This document shows positions 49,177-59,676 of a DNA stretch of 64,000 bases, one piece after another (the first letter of the stretch is position 1; each line of letters opens with the position of its first letter). A program made the position numbers and the translations under genes. The stretch is from Aliivibrio fischeri (GTDB lineage Bacteria; Pseudomonadota; Gammaproteobacteria; Enterobacterales; Vibrionaceae). The notes under the pieces were generated by a model that did no database searches, was not told where the DNA came from, and saw nothing but the letters and a program-made list of their open reading frames with translations. The stretch lies in NCBI RefSeq assembly GCF_009727955.1, contig NZ_WOBR01000007.1, positions 62,001 to 126,000 on the forward strand. Reading direction: 5' to 3'.

Positions 49177-49207
49177 TAAAAAGCGGGAATGATTAGATTC
49201 CCGCTCT
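49177..49207 (-). terminator. Terminator/attenuator between pgk and fbaA
   Basis: A perfect stem GCGGGAAT/ATTCCCGC with a six-base loop, followed on the minus strand by five T. It lies just after the pgk stop, so fbaA needs read-through or its own promoter in the next 110 bases. Confidence 0.82.
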
Positions 49208-49214
49208 TAAATAA

Positions 49215-50378
49215 TTATGCTTTAGCACGCTCTTCAAGCATTGCTACTGCTGGAAGTACTTTACCTTCAACGAACTCAAGGAATGCACCACCACCTGTAG
49301 AGATGTAAGATACGTCAGCTTTAATACCGAACTTGTCGATAGCTGCTAGTGTATCACCACCACCCGCTACAGAGAAACCTGCAGATTCAGCGATTGCTTT
49401 AGAGATACCTGCTGTACCCGCTTCGAAGTTTTTGAATTCGAATACGCCAACTGGGCCATTCCAAAGAATTGTTTTCGCATTGCCGATGATTTCAGCAAGT
49501 GCCGCTGTTGAATCTGGACCAAGGTCGAAAATCATATCGTCATCTTGAACTTCAGAAACGTGTTTGATTTCAGCTTCAGCGTTTTCGTCAAATGCTTTCG
49601 CACATGCAACGTCAGTAGCAACTGGAATTGCACACTCTTTCATTAGCTTTTGAGCAGTTTCAACTAGATCAGCTTCGTATAGTGATTTACCTACGTTGTG
49701 ACCTTCAGCTGCGATGAATGTATTCGCGATACCACCACCAACAACAAGTTGGTCAGCAATTTTAGATAGAGACTCAAGAACCGTTAGCTTAGTAGAAACT
49801 TTAGAACCACCAACGATAGCAACCAGTGGACGCTCTGGGTTATCCATAGCTTTACCAAGTGCTTCAAGTTCAGCAGCTAGTAGAGGACCAGCACACGCTA
49901 CAGGAGCGTTCATGCCAACACCATGAGTAGATGCTTGTGCACGGTGAGCAGTACCAAATGCATCCATTACGAAGATGTCACATAATGCTGCGTATTTCTT
50001 AGAAAGCTCTTCTTCGTTCTTTTTCTCGCCTTTGTTGAAGCGCACGTTTTCAAGAACAACTAATTCACCAGCGTTCAGTTCAAGACCATCTAGGTAATCT
50101 TTTGCTAGCTTAACGTCACAATCTAGTGCGTCATTCAAGTAGTTAACTACAGGAGCTAGAGAGAACTCTTCGTTGTACTCGCCTTCCGTTGGACGACCTA
50201 GGTGAGAAGTAACCATTACTTTAGCGCCAGCTTCCAAGCAAAGCTTGATAGTTGGTAGAGATGCAAGGATACGTGCATCAGAAGTTACTTTACCATCTTT
50301 AACTGGTACGTTTAGGTCAGCACGGATAAATACGCGTTTACCTGCAAGTTCCAGGTCAGTCATCTTGATTACAGACAT
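49215..50378 (-). CDS. pgk: Phosphoglycerate kinase
   Basis: Pgk makes ATP and 3-phosphoglycerate from 1,3-bisphosphoglycerate. The 387-residue product has the N-terminal [13 protein letters not shown], the substrate site TSHLGRP, the hinge [13 protein letters not shown], nucleotide-binding [11 protein letters not shown] and the C-terminal [10 protein letters not shown]. The ATG at 50378 has GAGGA seven bases upstream; the frame opens five codons earlier with TTG inside that site. It follows epd by 166 bases. Confidence 0.97.
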   Translation of the reverse strand: MSVIKMTDLELAGKRVFIRADLNVPVKDGKVTSDARILASLPTIKLCLEAGAKVMVTSHLGRPTEGEYNEEFSLAPVVNYLNDALDCDVKLAKDYLDGLELNAGELVVLENVRFNKGEKKNEEELSKKYAALCDIFVMDAFGTAHRAQASTHGVGMNAPVACAGPLLAAELEALGKAMDNPERPLVAIVGGSKVSTKLTVLESLSKIADQLVVGGGIANTFIAAEGHNVGKSLYEADLVETAQKLMKECAIPVATDVACAKAFDENAEAEIKHVSEVQDDDMIFDLGPDSTAALAEIIGNAKTILWNGPVGVFEFKNFEAGTAGISKAIAESAGFSVAGGGDTLAAIDKFGIKADVSYISTGGGAFLEFVEGKVLPAVAMLEERAKA

Positions 50379-50544
50379 GTTTTGTCCTCTCAATTAAATA
50401 ATAAAAAGTTTTCAAGCTCGGCGTCATTGCCAAACCGATTAAATTCTTACTGCATTATTCAGTAAATAGGGATGCAGTTCACTTTTTTCAAGATAAAAAT
50501 TCATCTTTTTTATCTTTTCATCACAAATTTACTGATTACTGAGT

Positions 50545-51564
50545 TTATTTACTCATTGCTAATGCGGTATCTAGCATCCGATTAGCAAACCCCCACTCGT
50601 TATCGCACCAAACTAGCATTTTAACTAAATGCCCATTACTCACCCTTGTTTGTGATCCATCGACAATGGCGCTATGGGGATCATGATTAAAGTCGATAGA
50701 AACAAGCGGCGCTTCAGTATAGTCAACAATGTTATGTAATGTACACCGAGATGCGTTAACAATGGTTTGATTTATGTCATTAACTTTCACATTTGTATTA
50801 ATTGTTACACTTAAATCCATTGCAGTTACGTTTACCGTTGGTACTCGCACAGAAATCGCTTCAAACTTGTTAGAAAATTTCGGAAATATTCTTTCAATAC
50901 CTTTATGCAACTTAGTATCAACAGGAATAATAGATTGGCTAGCGGCTCTAGTACGACGTAAATCAGAATGGTAAGCATCAATAACTTGTTGATCATTCAT
51001 TGAAGAATGGATGGTGGTAATGGTGCCAGAATCGATACCAAACGCATCATCAATCGCTTTAATAACAGGAATAATGCAATTGGTAGTACATGATCCATTA
51101 GAAACAATTCGATGTTCTGGTAATAACGTATCGTGATTCACACCATAAATAATAGTGTTATCTAAATCAGTACCACCAGGATGAGAAAACAGAACTTTTT
51201 TAGCGCCTGCTTCGATGTGTTTTTCACCATCAGATTTAGAACCGTACACTCCCGTACAATCCAAAACTAAATCAACCTCTAACGATTGCCATGGTAAAAG
51301 AGAAAGATCCGCTTGATGTAATATGCGAACCTTATCTTGAGAGCCGTCAGGTAAATCAATATAAAGGTATTCTTGATCGTGGGTGACTTTGTATTGAAAG
51401 CGTCCGTGAGTTGAATCATATTGAAATAAGTGTGCCATCGCTTCAGGCTGTGATAACTCGTTAACCGCCACCACTTCTATTTTATCGCGCTTATCACTCT
51501 CGTATAACGCTCGAAGTACACTACGACCAATTCGGCCAAATCCATTTATTGCCACTCTCAACAT
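50545..51564 (-). CDS. epd: D-erythrose-4-phosphate dehydrogenase
   Basis: Epd oxidises erythrose-4-phosphate to 4-phosphoerythronate, the first step of PLP synthesis. The 339-residue GAPDH-like product has the NAD fold [20 protein letters not shown] and the active-site Cys in [13 protein letters not shown] with its His partner further on. [15 protein letters not shown] is near the end. Its place between tkt and pgk, and features such as [22 protein letters not shown], favour Epd over glycolytic GAPDH. Confidence 0.95.
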   Translation of the reverse strand: MLRVAINGFGRIGRSVLRALYESDKRDKIEVVAVNELSQPEAMAHLFQYDSTHGRFQYKVTHDQEYLYIDLPDGSQDKVRILHQADLSLLPWQSLEVDLVLDCTGVYGSKSDGEKHIEAGAKKVLFSHPGGTDLDNTIIYGVNHDTLLPEHRIVSNGSCTTNCIIPVIKAIDDAFGIDSGTITTIHSSMNDQQVIDAYHSDLRRTRAASQSIIPVDTKLHKGIERIFPKFSNKFEAISVRVPTVNVTAMDLSVTINTNVKVNDINQTIVNASRCTLHNIVDYTEAPLVSIDFNHDPHSAIVDGSQTRVSNGHLVKMLVWCDNEWGFANRMLDTALAMSK

Positions 51565-51627
51565 AATACATAACTCTCTTTTTCCATTTGCGGTTATTGT
51601 ACTCTTTTCGTTTTTTTCTTAAAGGAT

Positions 51628-51663
51628 CAAAAAAGCGAAGTTACCTTTCAATAACTTCGCTCT
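51628..51663 (-). terminator. Terminator between tkt and epd
   Basis: A perfect stem GCGAAGTTA/TAACTTCGC with an eight-base loop, followed on the minus strand by a T run. It lies about 50 bases after tkt. Confidence 0.8.
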
Positions 51664-51709
51664 TCATCTTATTTTTACTTATCGCTAAATTAAGCTAATG
51701 CTTTTTTAA

Positions 51710-53704
51710 TTAAGCTAAAAGTTCTTTCGCCGTGTTTACTACATTTTCAGTAGTGAAACCAAACATTTTGAATAGCTCATCAGCAGGCGCTGACTCACCA
51801 AATGTTGTCATGCCGATGATCTTGCCACCGAAACCAACATACTTGTACCAGAAATCAGCAATACCCGCTTCAATTGCGATACGTTTAGTTACCGCTGATG
51901 GAAGTACTGCTTCACGGTATGCTTCGTCTTGCTTATCAAATGCATCTGTTGATGGCATTGAAACAACACGCACCGCTTTACCTTCTGCTGTCAATTGTGC
52001 TGCCGCTTCAACTGCTAGCTCAACTTCTGAACCTGTTGCGATAAGGATAAGTTCAGGTTGGCCTTCACAATCCTTAAGGATGTAAGCGCCTTTAGCAATA
52101 TCCGCAACTTGCTCTTGTGTACGCTCTTGCTGTGCAAGGTTTTGACGAGAGAAGATTAAAGAAGAAGGACCATCTTTACGCTCGATAGCCAGTTTCCATG
52201 CTACAGCAGACTCAACTTGGTCACATGGACGCCATGTGCTCATGTTTGGTGTTAAACGTAGCGATGCGATTTGCTCAACTGGTTGGTGAGTTGGACCATC
52301 TTCACCAAGACCGATAGAGTCGTGTGTGTACACTTGGATGTTTTGCACTTTCATTAGTGCAGCCATACGCATTGCGTTACGAGCGTATTCCATGAACATT
52401 AGGAACGTTGCGCCGTATGGTACGAAGCCACCGTGCAGAGCAATACCGTTCATGATTGCTGTCATACCGAATTCACGCACACCGTAGTGAATGTAGTTAC
52501 CAGAGAAATCATTTGCTTCAAGTGACTTAGAACCAGACCACATGGTTAGGTTAGATGGTGCAAGGTCAGCAGAGCCGCCCATGAATTCAGGTAACATAGC
52601 ACCAAACGCTTCTAGTGCATTTTGAGATGCTTTACGTGATGCGATATTTGCAGGGTTAGCTTGAAGATCAGCAATAATTGCATTTGCTTTTTCTTCCCAT
52701 TCTGCAGGTAAGTCACCATTTACACGGCGTTTGTATTCTGCTGCTAATTCAGGGTATGCCGCAGCGTATGCATCGAATTTTGCATTCCAAGCCGCTTCTT
52801 TTTCAGAACCCGCTTCTTTTGCATCCCACTCGCCATACACGTCTGCAGGAATTTCAAATGCACCGTGTTCCCAACCCAATTGAGCTTTAGTTGCTGCAAT
52901 TTCTTCAGCGCCTAATGGAGCACCGTGACAGTCATGTGTACCTTGTTTATTTGGAGAACCAAAACCAATTACTGTTTTAGTACAAATTAAAGAAGGACGA
53001 GGATCCGCTTTAGCCGCTTCAATTGCTGCATTGATAGCGTCTGAATCGTGACCATCAACCGCTGGAATTACGTGCCAACCGTATGCTTCAAAGCGCTTAG
53101 GCGTGTCATCAGAGAACCAGCCTTCAACTTCACCATCAATAGAGATACCGTTGTCATCCCAAAATGCGATTAATTTGCCTAGACCTAACGTACCAGCAAG
53201 TGAACACGCTTCGTGAGAGATACCTTCCATTAAACAACCGTCGCCCATGAACACGTATGTGTTGTGATCAACGATATCGTGGCCTTCACGGTTAAATTGT
53301 GCAGCTAATGCTTTTTCAGCCATCGCCATACCAACACCGTTAGTGATGCCTTGGCCTAATGGACCCGTAGTTGTTTCTACGCCTGGCGCATAACCATACT
53401 CAGGGTGACCTGGAGTTTTAGAATGCAGTTGACGGAAATTCTTTAAGTCTTCGATAGACAGGTCATAACCTGAAAGATGAAGCAGAGAATAAATCAGCAT
53501 AGATCCATGGCCGTTTGAAAGAATGAAACGGTCGCGGTCAGCCCACTCTGGATTTTGCGGGTTGTGATTTAGGTGGCTACGCCATAATACTTCAGCGATA
53601 TCTGCCATACCCATAGGTGCGCCTGGGTGACCAGAATTTGCTTGTTGAACACCATCCATGCTTAAAGCGCGGATTGCATTTGCTAGATGTTTACGTGAAG
53701 ACAT
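51710..53704 (-). CDS. tkt: Transketolase
   Basis: Tkt transfers two-carbon units in the pentose phosphate pathway with thiamine diphosphate and supplies erythrose-4-phosphate, the Epd substrate. The 664-residue product has the conserved [21 protein letters not shown]-like start, the ThDP motif [24 protein letters not shown], the central [18 protein letters not shown] and [16 protein letters not shown]. It is the first gene of tkt-epd-pgk-fbaA and divergent from metK. Confidence 0.97.
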   Translation of the reverse strand: MSSRKHLANAIRALSMDGVQQANSGHPGAPMGMADIAEVLWRSHLNHNPQNPEWADRDRFILSNGHGSMLIYSLLHLSGYDLSIEDLKNFRQLHSKTPGHPEYGYAPGVETTTGPLGQGITNGVGMAMAEKALAAQFNREGHDIVDHNTYVFMGDGCLMEGISHEACSLAGTLGLGKLIAFWDDNGISIDGEVEGWFSDDTPKRFEAYGWHVIPAVDGHDSDAINAAIEAAKADPRPSLICTKTVIGFGSPNKQGTHDCHGAPLGAEEIAATKAQLGWEHGAFEIPADVYGEWDAKEAGSEKEAAWNAKFDAYAAAYPELAAEYKRRVNGDLPAEWEEKANAIIADLQANPANIASRKASQNALEAFGAMLPEFMGGSADLAPSNLTMWSGSKSLEANDFSGNYIHYGVREFGMTAIMNGIALHGGFVPYGATFLMFMEYARNAMRMAALMKVQNIQVYTHDSIGLGEDGPTHQPVEQIASLRLTPNMSTWRPCDQVESAVAWKLAIERKDGPSSLIFSRQNLAQQERTQEQVADIAKGAYILKDCEGQPELILIATGSEVELAVEAAAQLTAEGKAVRVVSMPSTDAFDKQDEAYREAVLPSAVTKRIAIEAGIADFWYKYVGFGGKIIGMTTFGESAPADELFKMFGFTTENVVNTAKELLA

Positions 53705-53940
53705 GCCTGCTCCTGAAAATTCGAAGGACTATATTGTTGAGCAAGTTAATCACTATTGATTAACCTAAATTTGCAGGTGCGTATTGTCGCAAAGCCTCAT
53801 CGGCACTGCAAACGATTACTTAGTAAATAAGACGCTTTTTTTCACGATTTTGACAGAAAACGGGATTTATACCGATAAATCTCACAGCAAAACGCAAACG
53901 ATTGGTTATGTCTTATATTTATTTTCTTAAACTAAATGAG
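53705..53940. other. tkt upstream part of the tkt-metK spacer
   Basis: Non-coding sequence between divergent tkt and metK. It must carry the tkt promoter. I see no named operator on the tkt side and no gene. Confidence 0.5.
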
Positions 53941-53968
53941 TTGTAATTAATCAATTTTACTTTATTAT
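53941..53968 (+). promoter_or_regulatory. Likely sigma-70 promoter of metK
   Basis: The -35 box TTGTAA (53941-53946), a 16-base spacer and the -10 box TATTAT (53963-53968). The expected start near 53975 falls inside the first met box, which fits repression by MetJ. Confidence 0.6.
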
Positions 53969-54016
53969 GGACGTCTAGATGGAAAAACACCTACACTGTT
54001 AAACGTATAGACTTAT
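53969..54016 (+). promoter_or_regulatory. MetJ operator: six in-register met-box-like octamers
   Basis: Compared with the MetJ box AGACGTCT, the six consecutive octamers starting at 53969 are GGACGTCT (7 of 8), AGATGGAA (4), AAACACCT (5), ACACTGTT (4), AAACGTAT (6) and AGACTTAT (6). MetJ binds such tandem arrays with S-adenosylmethionine, the MetK product, as corepressor. The array overlaps the expected transcription start. Scored by eye. Confidence 0.72.
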
Positions 54017-54068
54017 ATAGATTGTGGGTATTTTTAGAACTTATTATTTATAGAAGTGGAGCTCCCTT

Positions 54069-55223
54069 ATGGCTAAGCACCTATTTACCTCTGAGTCAGT
54101 ATCAGAAGGTCATCCAGATAAAATTGCAGATCAGATTTCAGATGCAGTACTTGATGCGATCTTAGAACAAGATCCAAAAGCGCGTGTTGCGTGTGAAACA
54201 TACGTAAAGACTGGCATGGTGATGGTTGGTGGTGAAGTAACCACTTCTGCATGGGTTGATATCGAAGAGATCACTCGTGAAACCGTTCGTGAAATCGGCT
54301 ACGTACATTCAGACATGGGCTTTGATGCAAACTCTTGTGCCGTACTAAACACAATTGGTAAGCAATCTCCAGACATCAACCAAGGTGTTGATAAAGCAGA
54401 CCCTAAAGAACAAGGCGCTGGTGACCAAGGTATCATGTTTGGTTACGCAACTAACGAAACGCCAATTTTAATGCCAGCTCCAATTACCTACTCTCACCTA
54501 CTTGTTCAAAAACAAGCTGAAGTACGTAAGAGTGGCAAATTAGACTTCCTACGCCCAGATGCAAAATCTCAAGTAACGTTCCAATACGACCAAGGCAAAA
54601 TTGTTGGTATTGATGCCGTTGTTCTTTCAACACAACACTGTGATTCTGTAACAACACCAGATCTTCGTGAAGCGGTAATGGAAGAAATCATCAAGCCAGT
54701 ACTGCCTGCTGAATGGTTAAATAAAGACACTAATTTCTTTATTAACCCAACAGGTCGTTTTGTTATCGGTGGCCCAATGGGTGACTGTGGTCTTACTGGT
54801 CGTAAAATTATCGTTGATACATACGGCGGTGCAGCTCGTCACGGTGGCGGTGCATTCTCTGGTAAAGATCCATCAAAAGTTGACCGTTCAGCAGCATACG
54901 CAGCACGTTACGTAGCGAAAAACATCGTAGCAGCTGGCATGGCTGATCGTTGTGAAATCCAACTTTCATACGCAATCGGTGTTGCTGATCCAACATCTAT
55001 CATGGTTGAAACGTTCGGTACTGAAAAGGTATCTCACGACATCATCATTGAAGCAGTTCGTCAAAACTTCGACCTACGCCCATACGGCCTACAAGAAATG
55101 CTTCACCTTCTTCAGCCTATCTATAAGAAGACAGCAGCTTACGGTCACTTCGGTCGTGAAGAGTTCCCATGGGAAGCAACTGATAAAGCAGCAATCCTTC
55201 GAGATTTTGCTGGTATTAAATAA
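54069..55223 (+). CDS. metK: S-adenosylmethionine synthetase
   Basis: MetK makes S-adenosylmethionine from methionine and ATP in the cytosol. The 384-residue product has the N-terminal [20 protein letters not shown], the hexapeptide [15 protein letters not shown], and the P-loop-like [24 protein letters not shown] site stands seven bases before the ATG. Met-box-like operators upstream imply MetJ control. It is divergent from tkt and ends with a strong terminator. Confidence 0.98.
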   Translation: MAKHLFTSESVSEGHPDKIADQISDAVLDAILEQDPKARVACETYVKTGMVMVGGEVTTSAWVDIEEITRETVREIGYVHSDMGFDANSCAVLNTIGKQSPDINQGVDKADPKEQGAGDQGIMFGYATNETPILMPAPITYSHLLVQKQAEVRKSGKLDFLRPDAKSQVTFQYDQGKIVGIDAVVLSTQHCDSVTTPDLREAVMEEIIKPVLPAEWLNKDTNFFINPTGRFVIGGPMGDCGLTGRKIIVDTYGGAARHGGGAFSGKDPSKVDRSAAYAARYVAKNIVAAGMADRCEIQLSYAIGVADPTSIMVETFGTEKVSHDIIIEAVRQNFDLRPYGLQEMLHLLQPIYKKTAAYGHFGREEFPWEATDKAAILRDFAGIK

Positions 55224-55248
55224 GTATTATTTACTTATTTCTGAATTT

Positions 55249-55275
55249 AAAAAGGAAGCTTCAGCTTCCTTTTTT
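55249..55275 (+). terminator. Intrinsic terminator of metK
   Basis: The stem AAGGAAGCT/AGCTTCCTT with a tiny loop, followed by six T. Confidence 0.9.
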
Positions 55276-55387
55276 ATGTTTACAGCATGAATAATATCTT
55301 CCCATCTATTGATTAATCTTCTTTGAAATGGTCTATTTAATCGTTCTTCCTTTCCGGAAGTTTGAAAACCGATAATAAAGAGACGTA

Positions 55388-55888
55388 ATGACCCCACTTC
55401 AACAAGCATCAATAGCAAAAGCACAACAATGTATTCAACAAGCTTCTACCTTTTTTAATCGTCCTTTTTCTCTGCCAGAAATCAAATTTACTCAGCGTGG
55501 AAAAATCGCAGGGACAGCACGTCTTCAAGGTTGGGAAATACGCATTAACCCTATTTTATTAGAAGAAAATCAATACACGTTTATTAATGAAGTGATCCCT
55601 CACGAAATCGCTCACCTAATCACATTCAAATTGTATGGCCGTGTGCGCCCTCATGGAAAAGAATGGCAAGGAGTAATGAATCAAGTATTCAACCTTCCCG
55701 CTCGTACAACACACAGTTTCAGTGTAGATTCGGTTAAAGGAAAAACCTTTCCTTATCGTTGTAAATGCTCGACACACGAATTAACGGTGCGTCGCCACAA
55801 TCGAGTGCAAAAAAAACAGACTCAATATGTATGTAAAAACTGTCAATCTCCATTAAAACTGTCTAGAGCAAAAATCAACTGTAGTTAA
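55388..55888 (+). CDS. sprT: SprT-family zinc metalloprotein
   Basis: A 166-residue SprT domain protein. It has the zinc-protease motif HExxH in VIPHEIAHLITFKLYG, a third His in RPHGKEWQGVM and a C-terminal zinc ribbon (YRCKCSTHEL...YVCKNCQSPL). Eukaryotic relatives (Spartan) cleave DNA-protein cross-links; the bacterial role is unclear. Position before endA matches E. coli. The sprT-endA-rsmE-gshB-yqgE-ruvX run is conserved. Confidence 0.92.
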   Translation: MTPLQQASIAKAQQCIQQASTFFNRPFSLPEIKFTQRGKIAGTARLQGWEIRINPILLEENQYTFINEVIPHEIAHLITFKLYGRVRPHGKEWQGVMNQVFNLPARTTHSFSVDSVKGKTFPYRCKCSTHELTVRRHNRVQKKQTQYVCKNCQSPLKLSRAKINCS

Positions 55889-55979
55889 ATTAACAACTTC
55901 TAATAATTAATTTATCTATAAAGCGGTTTAACAATAAGCTACTCTTACTGGATTAATACAATCATCAGTAGTAGTTATT

Positions 55980-56684
55980 ATGAAATTAATCCGCTTACTT
56001 ATTAGCATTATCGCTATTGGCTCTGCATTTAATGTATTAGCCGCTCCCCCTTCTTCATTTTCAAAAGCCAAAAAAGAAGCAGTCAAAATCTATTTAGATC
56101 ACCCAACTTCATTTTATTGTGGCTGTGACATTACTTGGAAAGATAAAAAGAAAGGTATTCCTGATTTACAAAGTTGTGGTTATAACGTGCGTAAACAAGA
56201 AAAACGTGCAAGCCGAATCGAATGGGAACACGTCGTTCCAGCATGGCAATTTGGCCACCAACGTCAATGTTGGCAAGACGGGGGCCGTAAAAACTGCACC
56301 CGAAAAGATAAGCAATTTAAGTTAATGGAAGCTGATTTACATAACCTTGTTCCAGCAATTGGCGAAGTAAATGGTGACCGCTCTAATTTCCATTTCTCAC
56401 AATGGAATGGCAATAAAGGCGCATATTACGGCCAGTGTGCCTTCAAAGTGGATTTCAAAGGACGTATCGCTGAGCCACCAGCACAATCAAGAGGTGCTAT
56501 TGCTCGTACTTATTTATACATGAACCAAGAGTATCGTTTCAATTTATCGAAGTCACAACGTCAGCTAATGAATGCATGGGACAAGCAATACCCAGTATCT
56601 GAATGGGAGTGTGAACGAGATAAGCGCATTGCTAAAATTCAAGGCAACCATAATCAGTTTGTCTACAAAGCATGTCGCAAATAG
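55980..56684 (+). CDS. endA: Secreted/periplasmic endonuclease I
   Basis: A nonspecific DNA and RNA endonuclease of the EndA/Vvn/Dns family. The 234-residue product has a signal peptide (cleavage near VLA, residue 21) and eight Cys in the mature part that form structural disulfides. The catalytic His is in [14 protein letters not shown] and metal ligands are in [18 protein letters not shown]. In vibrios Dns is extracellular and limits natural transformation, which is known of relatives, not shown here. Confidence 0.95.
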   Translation: MKLIRLLISIIAIGSAFNVLAAPPSSFSKAKKEAVKIYLDHPTSFYCGCDITWKDKKKGIPDLQSCGYNVRKQEKRASRIEWEHVVPAWQFGHQRQCWQDGGRKNCTRKDKQFKLMEADLHNLVPAIGEVNGDRSNFHFSQWNGNKGAYYGQCAFKVDFKGRIAEPPAQSRGAIARTYLYMNQEYRFNLSKSQRQLMNAWDKQYPVSEWECERDKRIAKIQGNHNQFVYKACRK

Positions 56685-56757
56685 ACATAATTAGAGGTTG
56701 AAAAAGCATACTTTAACCTCCATCCTTAAATACAAGATAGTTAAAGAAAAGTAGACC

Positions 56758-57489
56758 ATGAGAATACCAAGAATCCACCACCCAGAGCTTCTTCCTTCAC
56801 AAGGAAAAGTGAATTTAAGTGATGATGCAGCAAATCACGTTGGTCGTGTAATGCGAATGAAAGAAGGTGAATCTGTACTTCTGTTTGATGGAAGCGGATC
56901 TGAGTTTCCAGCCGTGATCACTTCAGCGTCAAAAAAGAGTGTTGAAGTGGAAATCACTGAGCGTATTGAGCGTAGCAGCGAATCACCACTTAACTTACAT
57001 TTAGGTCAGGTTGTTTCTCGTGGCGATAAAATGGAATTTACCATTCAAAAATCGGTCGAATTGGGTGTGAATGTGATTACACCACTGATCTCTGAACGCT
57101 GTGGCGTTAAATTAAATAAAGAACGATTTGAAAAGAAATTAGATCAATGGCAAAAAATTGCAATTGCAGCATGTGAACAGTGTGGACGCAATACCGTTCC
57201 TGAAATTCGTCCTATTATGTCATTAGAAGAATGGTGTGCAGAAGAGTACGATGGGTTAAAACTCAACCTTCATCCACGAGCAAAATACTCAATCAACACA
57301 CTTCCTGAACCGGTAACAAATGTGCGCTTGTTAATTGGTCCTGAAGGCGGTTTATCGTCTGATGAAATTAGCATGACAGAGCAATATCAATTTGAAGAAA
57401 CGCTGCTTGGTCCTCGTGTTCTACGAACAGAAACCGCAGCGCTTACCGCAATTACAGCCCTACAAGTTCGTTTTGGCGATCTTGGCTAA
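56758..57489 (+). CDS. rsmE: 16S rRNA (uracil-1498-N3)-methyltransferase RsmE
   Basis: RsmE methylates U1498 of 16S rRNA. The 243-residue SPOUT-class product has an N-terminal PUA-like domain (about 1-70; [21 protein letters not shown]). The knotted SAM site has [16 protein letters not shown] and [16 protein letters not shown]. The conserved [12 protein letters not shown] and [12 protein letters not shown] are present. It ends 13 bases before gshB, so the two form an operon. Confidence 0.95.
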   Translation: MRIPRIHHPELLPSQGKVNLSDDAANHVGRVMRMKEGESVLLFDGSGSEFPAVITSASKKSVEVEITERIERSSESPLNLHLGQVVSRGDKMEFTIQKSVELGVNVITPLISERCGVKLNKERFEKKLDQWQKIAIAACEQCGRNTVPEIRPIMSLEEWCAEEYDGLKLNLHPRAKYSINTLPEPVTNVRLLIGPEGGLSSDEISMTEQYQFEETLLGPRVLRTETAALTAITALQVRFGDLG

Positions 57490-57502
57490 CTGGAGAAACA
57501 CA

Positions 57503-58450
57503 ATGATCAAACTCGGTATCGTAATGGATCCAATCTCATCCATTAACATCAAAAAAGACTCTAGCTTTGCCATGATGCTTGAAGCTCAAAAACGTGGTTG
57601 GGAAATTCATTACATGGAAATGAGTGACCTGCATTTAGATCAAGGCAAAGCGGTTGCTGATACCAAAATCGTTACACTAAAAGATGACCCTACAGGTTGG
57701 TATGAATTCCAATCAGAGCAAACCATCGATCTTGCTGATCTTGATGCGATATTAATGCGAAAAGATCCACCTTTCGATACAGAATACATCTATGCGACGT
57801 ATATTCTAGAAAGAGCAGAGATTCAAAGTGCACTGATTGTAAACAAACCTCAGAGCCTACGTGATTGTAACGAGAAACTATTCACCGCTTGGTTCCCAGA
57901 ACTAACGCCTACAACATTAGTGACTCGCAAAGCTGAAAAAATTAAAGCTTTCCGTGAAGAGCATGGTGATGTGATCCTTAAGCCTCTAGATGGCATGGGT
58001 GGTGCTTCTATTTTCCGAGTAAAAGCAGGCGATCCAAATGTATCAGTGATCATCGAAACATTAACTAATCACGGGCAAAACTACTGCATGGCACAAACTT
58101 TTGTTCCTGATATTAGTAACGGTGATAAGCGTATTCTTGTGGTTGATGGTGAGCCAATGCCTTACTGTTTAGCTCGAATTCCGGCAAAAGGCGAAACTCG
58201 CGGCAATTTAGCTGCAGGTGGTACAGGCGAAGCGCGTCCATTAAGTGAGACTGACTGGGCAATAGCCAATGCAGTAGCTCCAACATTGAAAGAAAAGGGT
58301 CTAATCTTTGTAGGACTCGACGTGATTGGCGACAAGCTAACTGAGATTAATGTAACAAGCCCAACCTGTATTAAAGAAATTGAAGCCGCTTTTGATATTT
58401 CGATTACAGGCAAATTAATGGATGCAATTGAGCGCCGAATTAACGCTTAA
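57503..58450 (+). CDS. gshB: Glutathione synthetase
   Basis: GshB joins glycine to gamma-glutamylcysteine using ATP. The 315-residue ATP-grasp product starts MIKLGIVMDPISSINIKKDSS. It contains MRKDPPFDTEYIYATYILE, the glycine-rich PLDGMGGASIFR, and metal-binding INVTSPTCIKEIE near the end. The frame extends 37 codons into rsmE, but the ATG at 57503 follows GGAG by seven bases and fits the family start. Confidence 0.97.
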   Translation: MIKLGIVMDPISSINIKKDSSFAMMLEAQKRGWEIHYMEMSDLHLDQGKAVADTKIVTLKDDPTGWYEFQSEQTIDLADLDAILMRKDPPFDTEYIYATYILERAEIQSALIVNKPQSLRDCNEKLFTAWFPELTPTTLVTRKAEKIKAFREEHGDVILKPLDGMGGASIFRVKAGDPNVSVIIETLTNHGQNYCMAQTFVPDISNGDKRILVVDGEPMPYCLARIPAKGETRGNLAAGGTGEARPLSETDWAIANAVAPTLKEKGLIFVGLDVIGDKLTEINVTSPTCIKEIEAAFDISITGKLMDAIERRINA

Positions 58451-58465
58451 TCACATTCTAACTGT

Positions 58466-58487
58466 ATTGAGGAGGCAGCTCCTCAAT
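58466..58487 (+). other. Hairpin after gshB
   Basis: A perfect nine-pair stem ATTGAGGAG/CTCCTCAAT with a four-base loop, 15 bases after gshB. It has no T run, so it is a weak terminator or an RNA-stabilising end. Confidence 0.6.
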
Positions 58488-58542
58488 ATTAATACCAATT
58501 GGTTTATGCGTTATTTTTAACGGTATCTACATTGGTATTAAT
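58488..58542. repeat. Palindromic element with ATTAATACCAAT ends
   Basis: Perfect 12-base inverted ends, ATTAATACCAAT (58488-58499) and ATTGGTATTAAT (58531-58542), enclose a second perfect hairpin CGTTA-TTTT-TAACG. The nested layout in a spacer resembles small palindromic intergenic repeats or MITE remnants. It ends 20 bases before the yqgE start. Confidence 0.75.
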
Positions 58543-58562
58543 CTCGCTTTCCGGGAGGCTCT

Positions 58563-59126
58563 GTGAATTTAAAAAATCATTTTTTAGTTGCTATGCCTAG
58601 TATGAAAGATCCGTTCTTTCAACGAAGCGTTATTTATATTTGTGAACATGATTCAGATGGAACCATGGGCTTACGCATCAATGAGCCTGTACAGATTTCA
58701 TTAAAAGGAATGCTAGATCAAATAGAACTAGATAATCCATCACCTATCATTTTCCCTCAAACATTAAGCCAACCAGTATTAAATGGTGGGCCGGTGTCGG
58801 ATGATCGTGGTTTTGTTCTTCATTCAAATAAAGATAACTACTTATCAAGCATTCAAGTGACTGATGAGTTATCAGTAACAACCTCAAAAGATATTCTTGC
58901 TACATTAGGTACAGAATACCAGCCATATAAATATCTTGTTGCACTAGGATACTCTGGATGGGAAGGTGGACAGCTTGAAAAAGAATTATCAGAGAATACA
59001 TGGCTGACTTTAGAGGCAGACCCAAGCGTTATTTTCGATACTCCTATTCCTGATCGTTGGCGTAAAGCATTACAACTACTGGGAATTAACCCTGCAAACT
59101 TATCAAGTGAGATTGGACACGCATGA
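58563..59126 (+). CDS. yqgE: UPF0301/AlgH family protein YqgE
   Basis: A 187-residue cytosolic protein of unknown biochemical role. It starts with a GTG at 58563, five bases after GGGAGG. Family stretches seen are [33 protein letters not shown], the central [17 protein letters not shown] and [21 protein letters not shown]. It overlaps ruvX by four bases (ATGA), indicating translational coupling. A palindromic repeat separates it from gshB. Confidence 0.92.
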   Translation: MNLKNHFLVAMPSMKDPFFQRSVIYICEHDSDGTMGLRINEPVQISLKGMLDQIELDNPSPIIFPQTLSQPVLNGGPVSDDRGFVLHSNKDNYLSSIQVTDELSVTTSKDILATLGTEYQPYKYLVALGYSGWEGGQLEKELSENTWLTLEADPSVIFDTPIPDRWRKALQLLGINPANLSSEIGHA

Positions 59127-59548
59127 GTTCACGCACCATTATGGCCTTTGATTTCGGAACCAAGAGCATTGGTTCTGCGATTGGACAAGAAATCACAGGA
59201 ACAGCAAGTCCACTAAAAGCATTTAAAGCTCAAGATGGCACCCCTAATTGGGATGATATTGAAAAACAAATTAAAGAGTGGAACCCAGATTTAATCGTTG
59301 TTGGTTTACCAACCGATCTTCACGGTAAAGAGCTCGACACCATTACGCCACGAGCAAAGAAATTTGCTAATCGCCTACATGGTCGTTTTGGTAAACAAGT
59401 TGAATTACACGACGAACGCTTATCAACCGCTGAAGCTCGTGCTGATTTATTCGAGTTTGGTGGGTATAAAGCACTGTCGAAAGGCAATATTGACTGTCAG
59501 TCAGCTGTGGTTATTTTAGAGAGCTGGTTTGAGAATCAGTGGAGCTAA
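59123..59548 (+). CDS. ruvX: Putative pre-16S rRNA nuclease YqgF (RuvX)
   Basis: A 141-residue RNase H-fold protein implicated in 16S rRNA 5' end processing, also called a putative Holliday junction resolvase. It has the first acidic motif [29 protein letters not shown], and [10 protein letters not shown] near the C-terminus with a catalytic Glu. A final Asp lies in [12 protein letters not shown]. It overlaps yqgE by four bases. The pilT-pilU pair lies on the opposite strand just downstream. Confidence 0.94.
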   Translation: MSSRTIMAFDFGTKSIGSAIGQEITGTASPLKAFKAQDGTPNWDDIEKQIKEWNPDLIVVGLPTDLHGKELDTITPRAKKFANRLHGRFGKQVELHDERLSTAEARADLFEFGGYKALSKGNIDCQSAVVILESWFENQWS

Positions 59549-59676
59549 AAGCATAAGAGCAGGTTTCAGATCGGTCGCAAGCTCCCTTAAAGGGTTCAGA
59601 GGTACTCGTTGTAAGTGCAATACTTACAACAAACGTCTCTGAATCCTAAGCGCGAAGCGTCCTGAACCCTGCTTTT
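59549..59676. repeat. Nested imperfect palindrome between ruvX and pilU
   Basis: Concentric arms: AGCAGGTTTCAG near 59560 pairs with the CTGAACCCTGCT-like arm near 59662. GGTTCAGAG pairs with CTCTGAATCC. A perfect core GTTGTAAGT/ACTTACAAC has a five-base loop. The outer arm ends in six T, so it could also terminate ruvX. It is about 110 bases in all. An inner AAGCGCGAAGCG word resembles the one in the 47.85 kb element. Confidence 0.7.

Noticed and set aside
56694-56720. Hairpin GAGGTT/AACCTC after endA as a terminator
   Set aside because: The stem is weak and no T run follows.
57392-57502. N-terminal extension of GshB overlapping rsmE
   Set aside because: The ribosome site and family alignment place the start at 57503.
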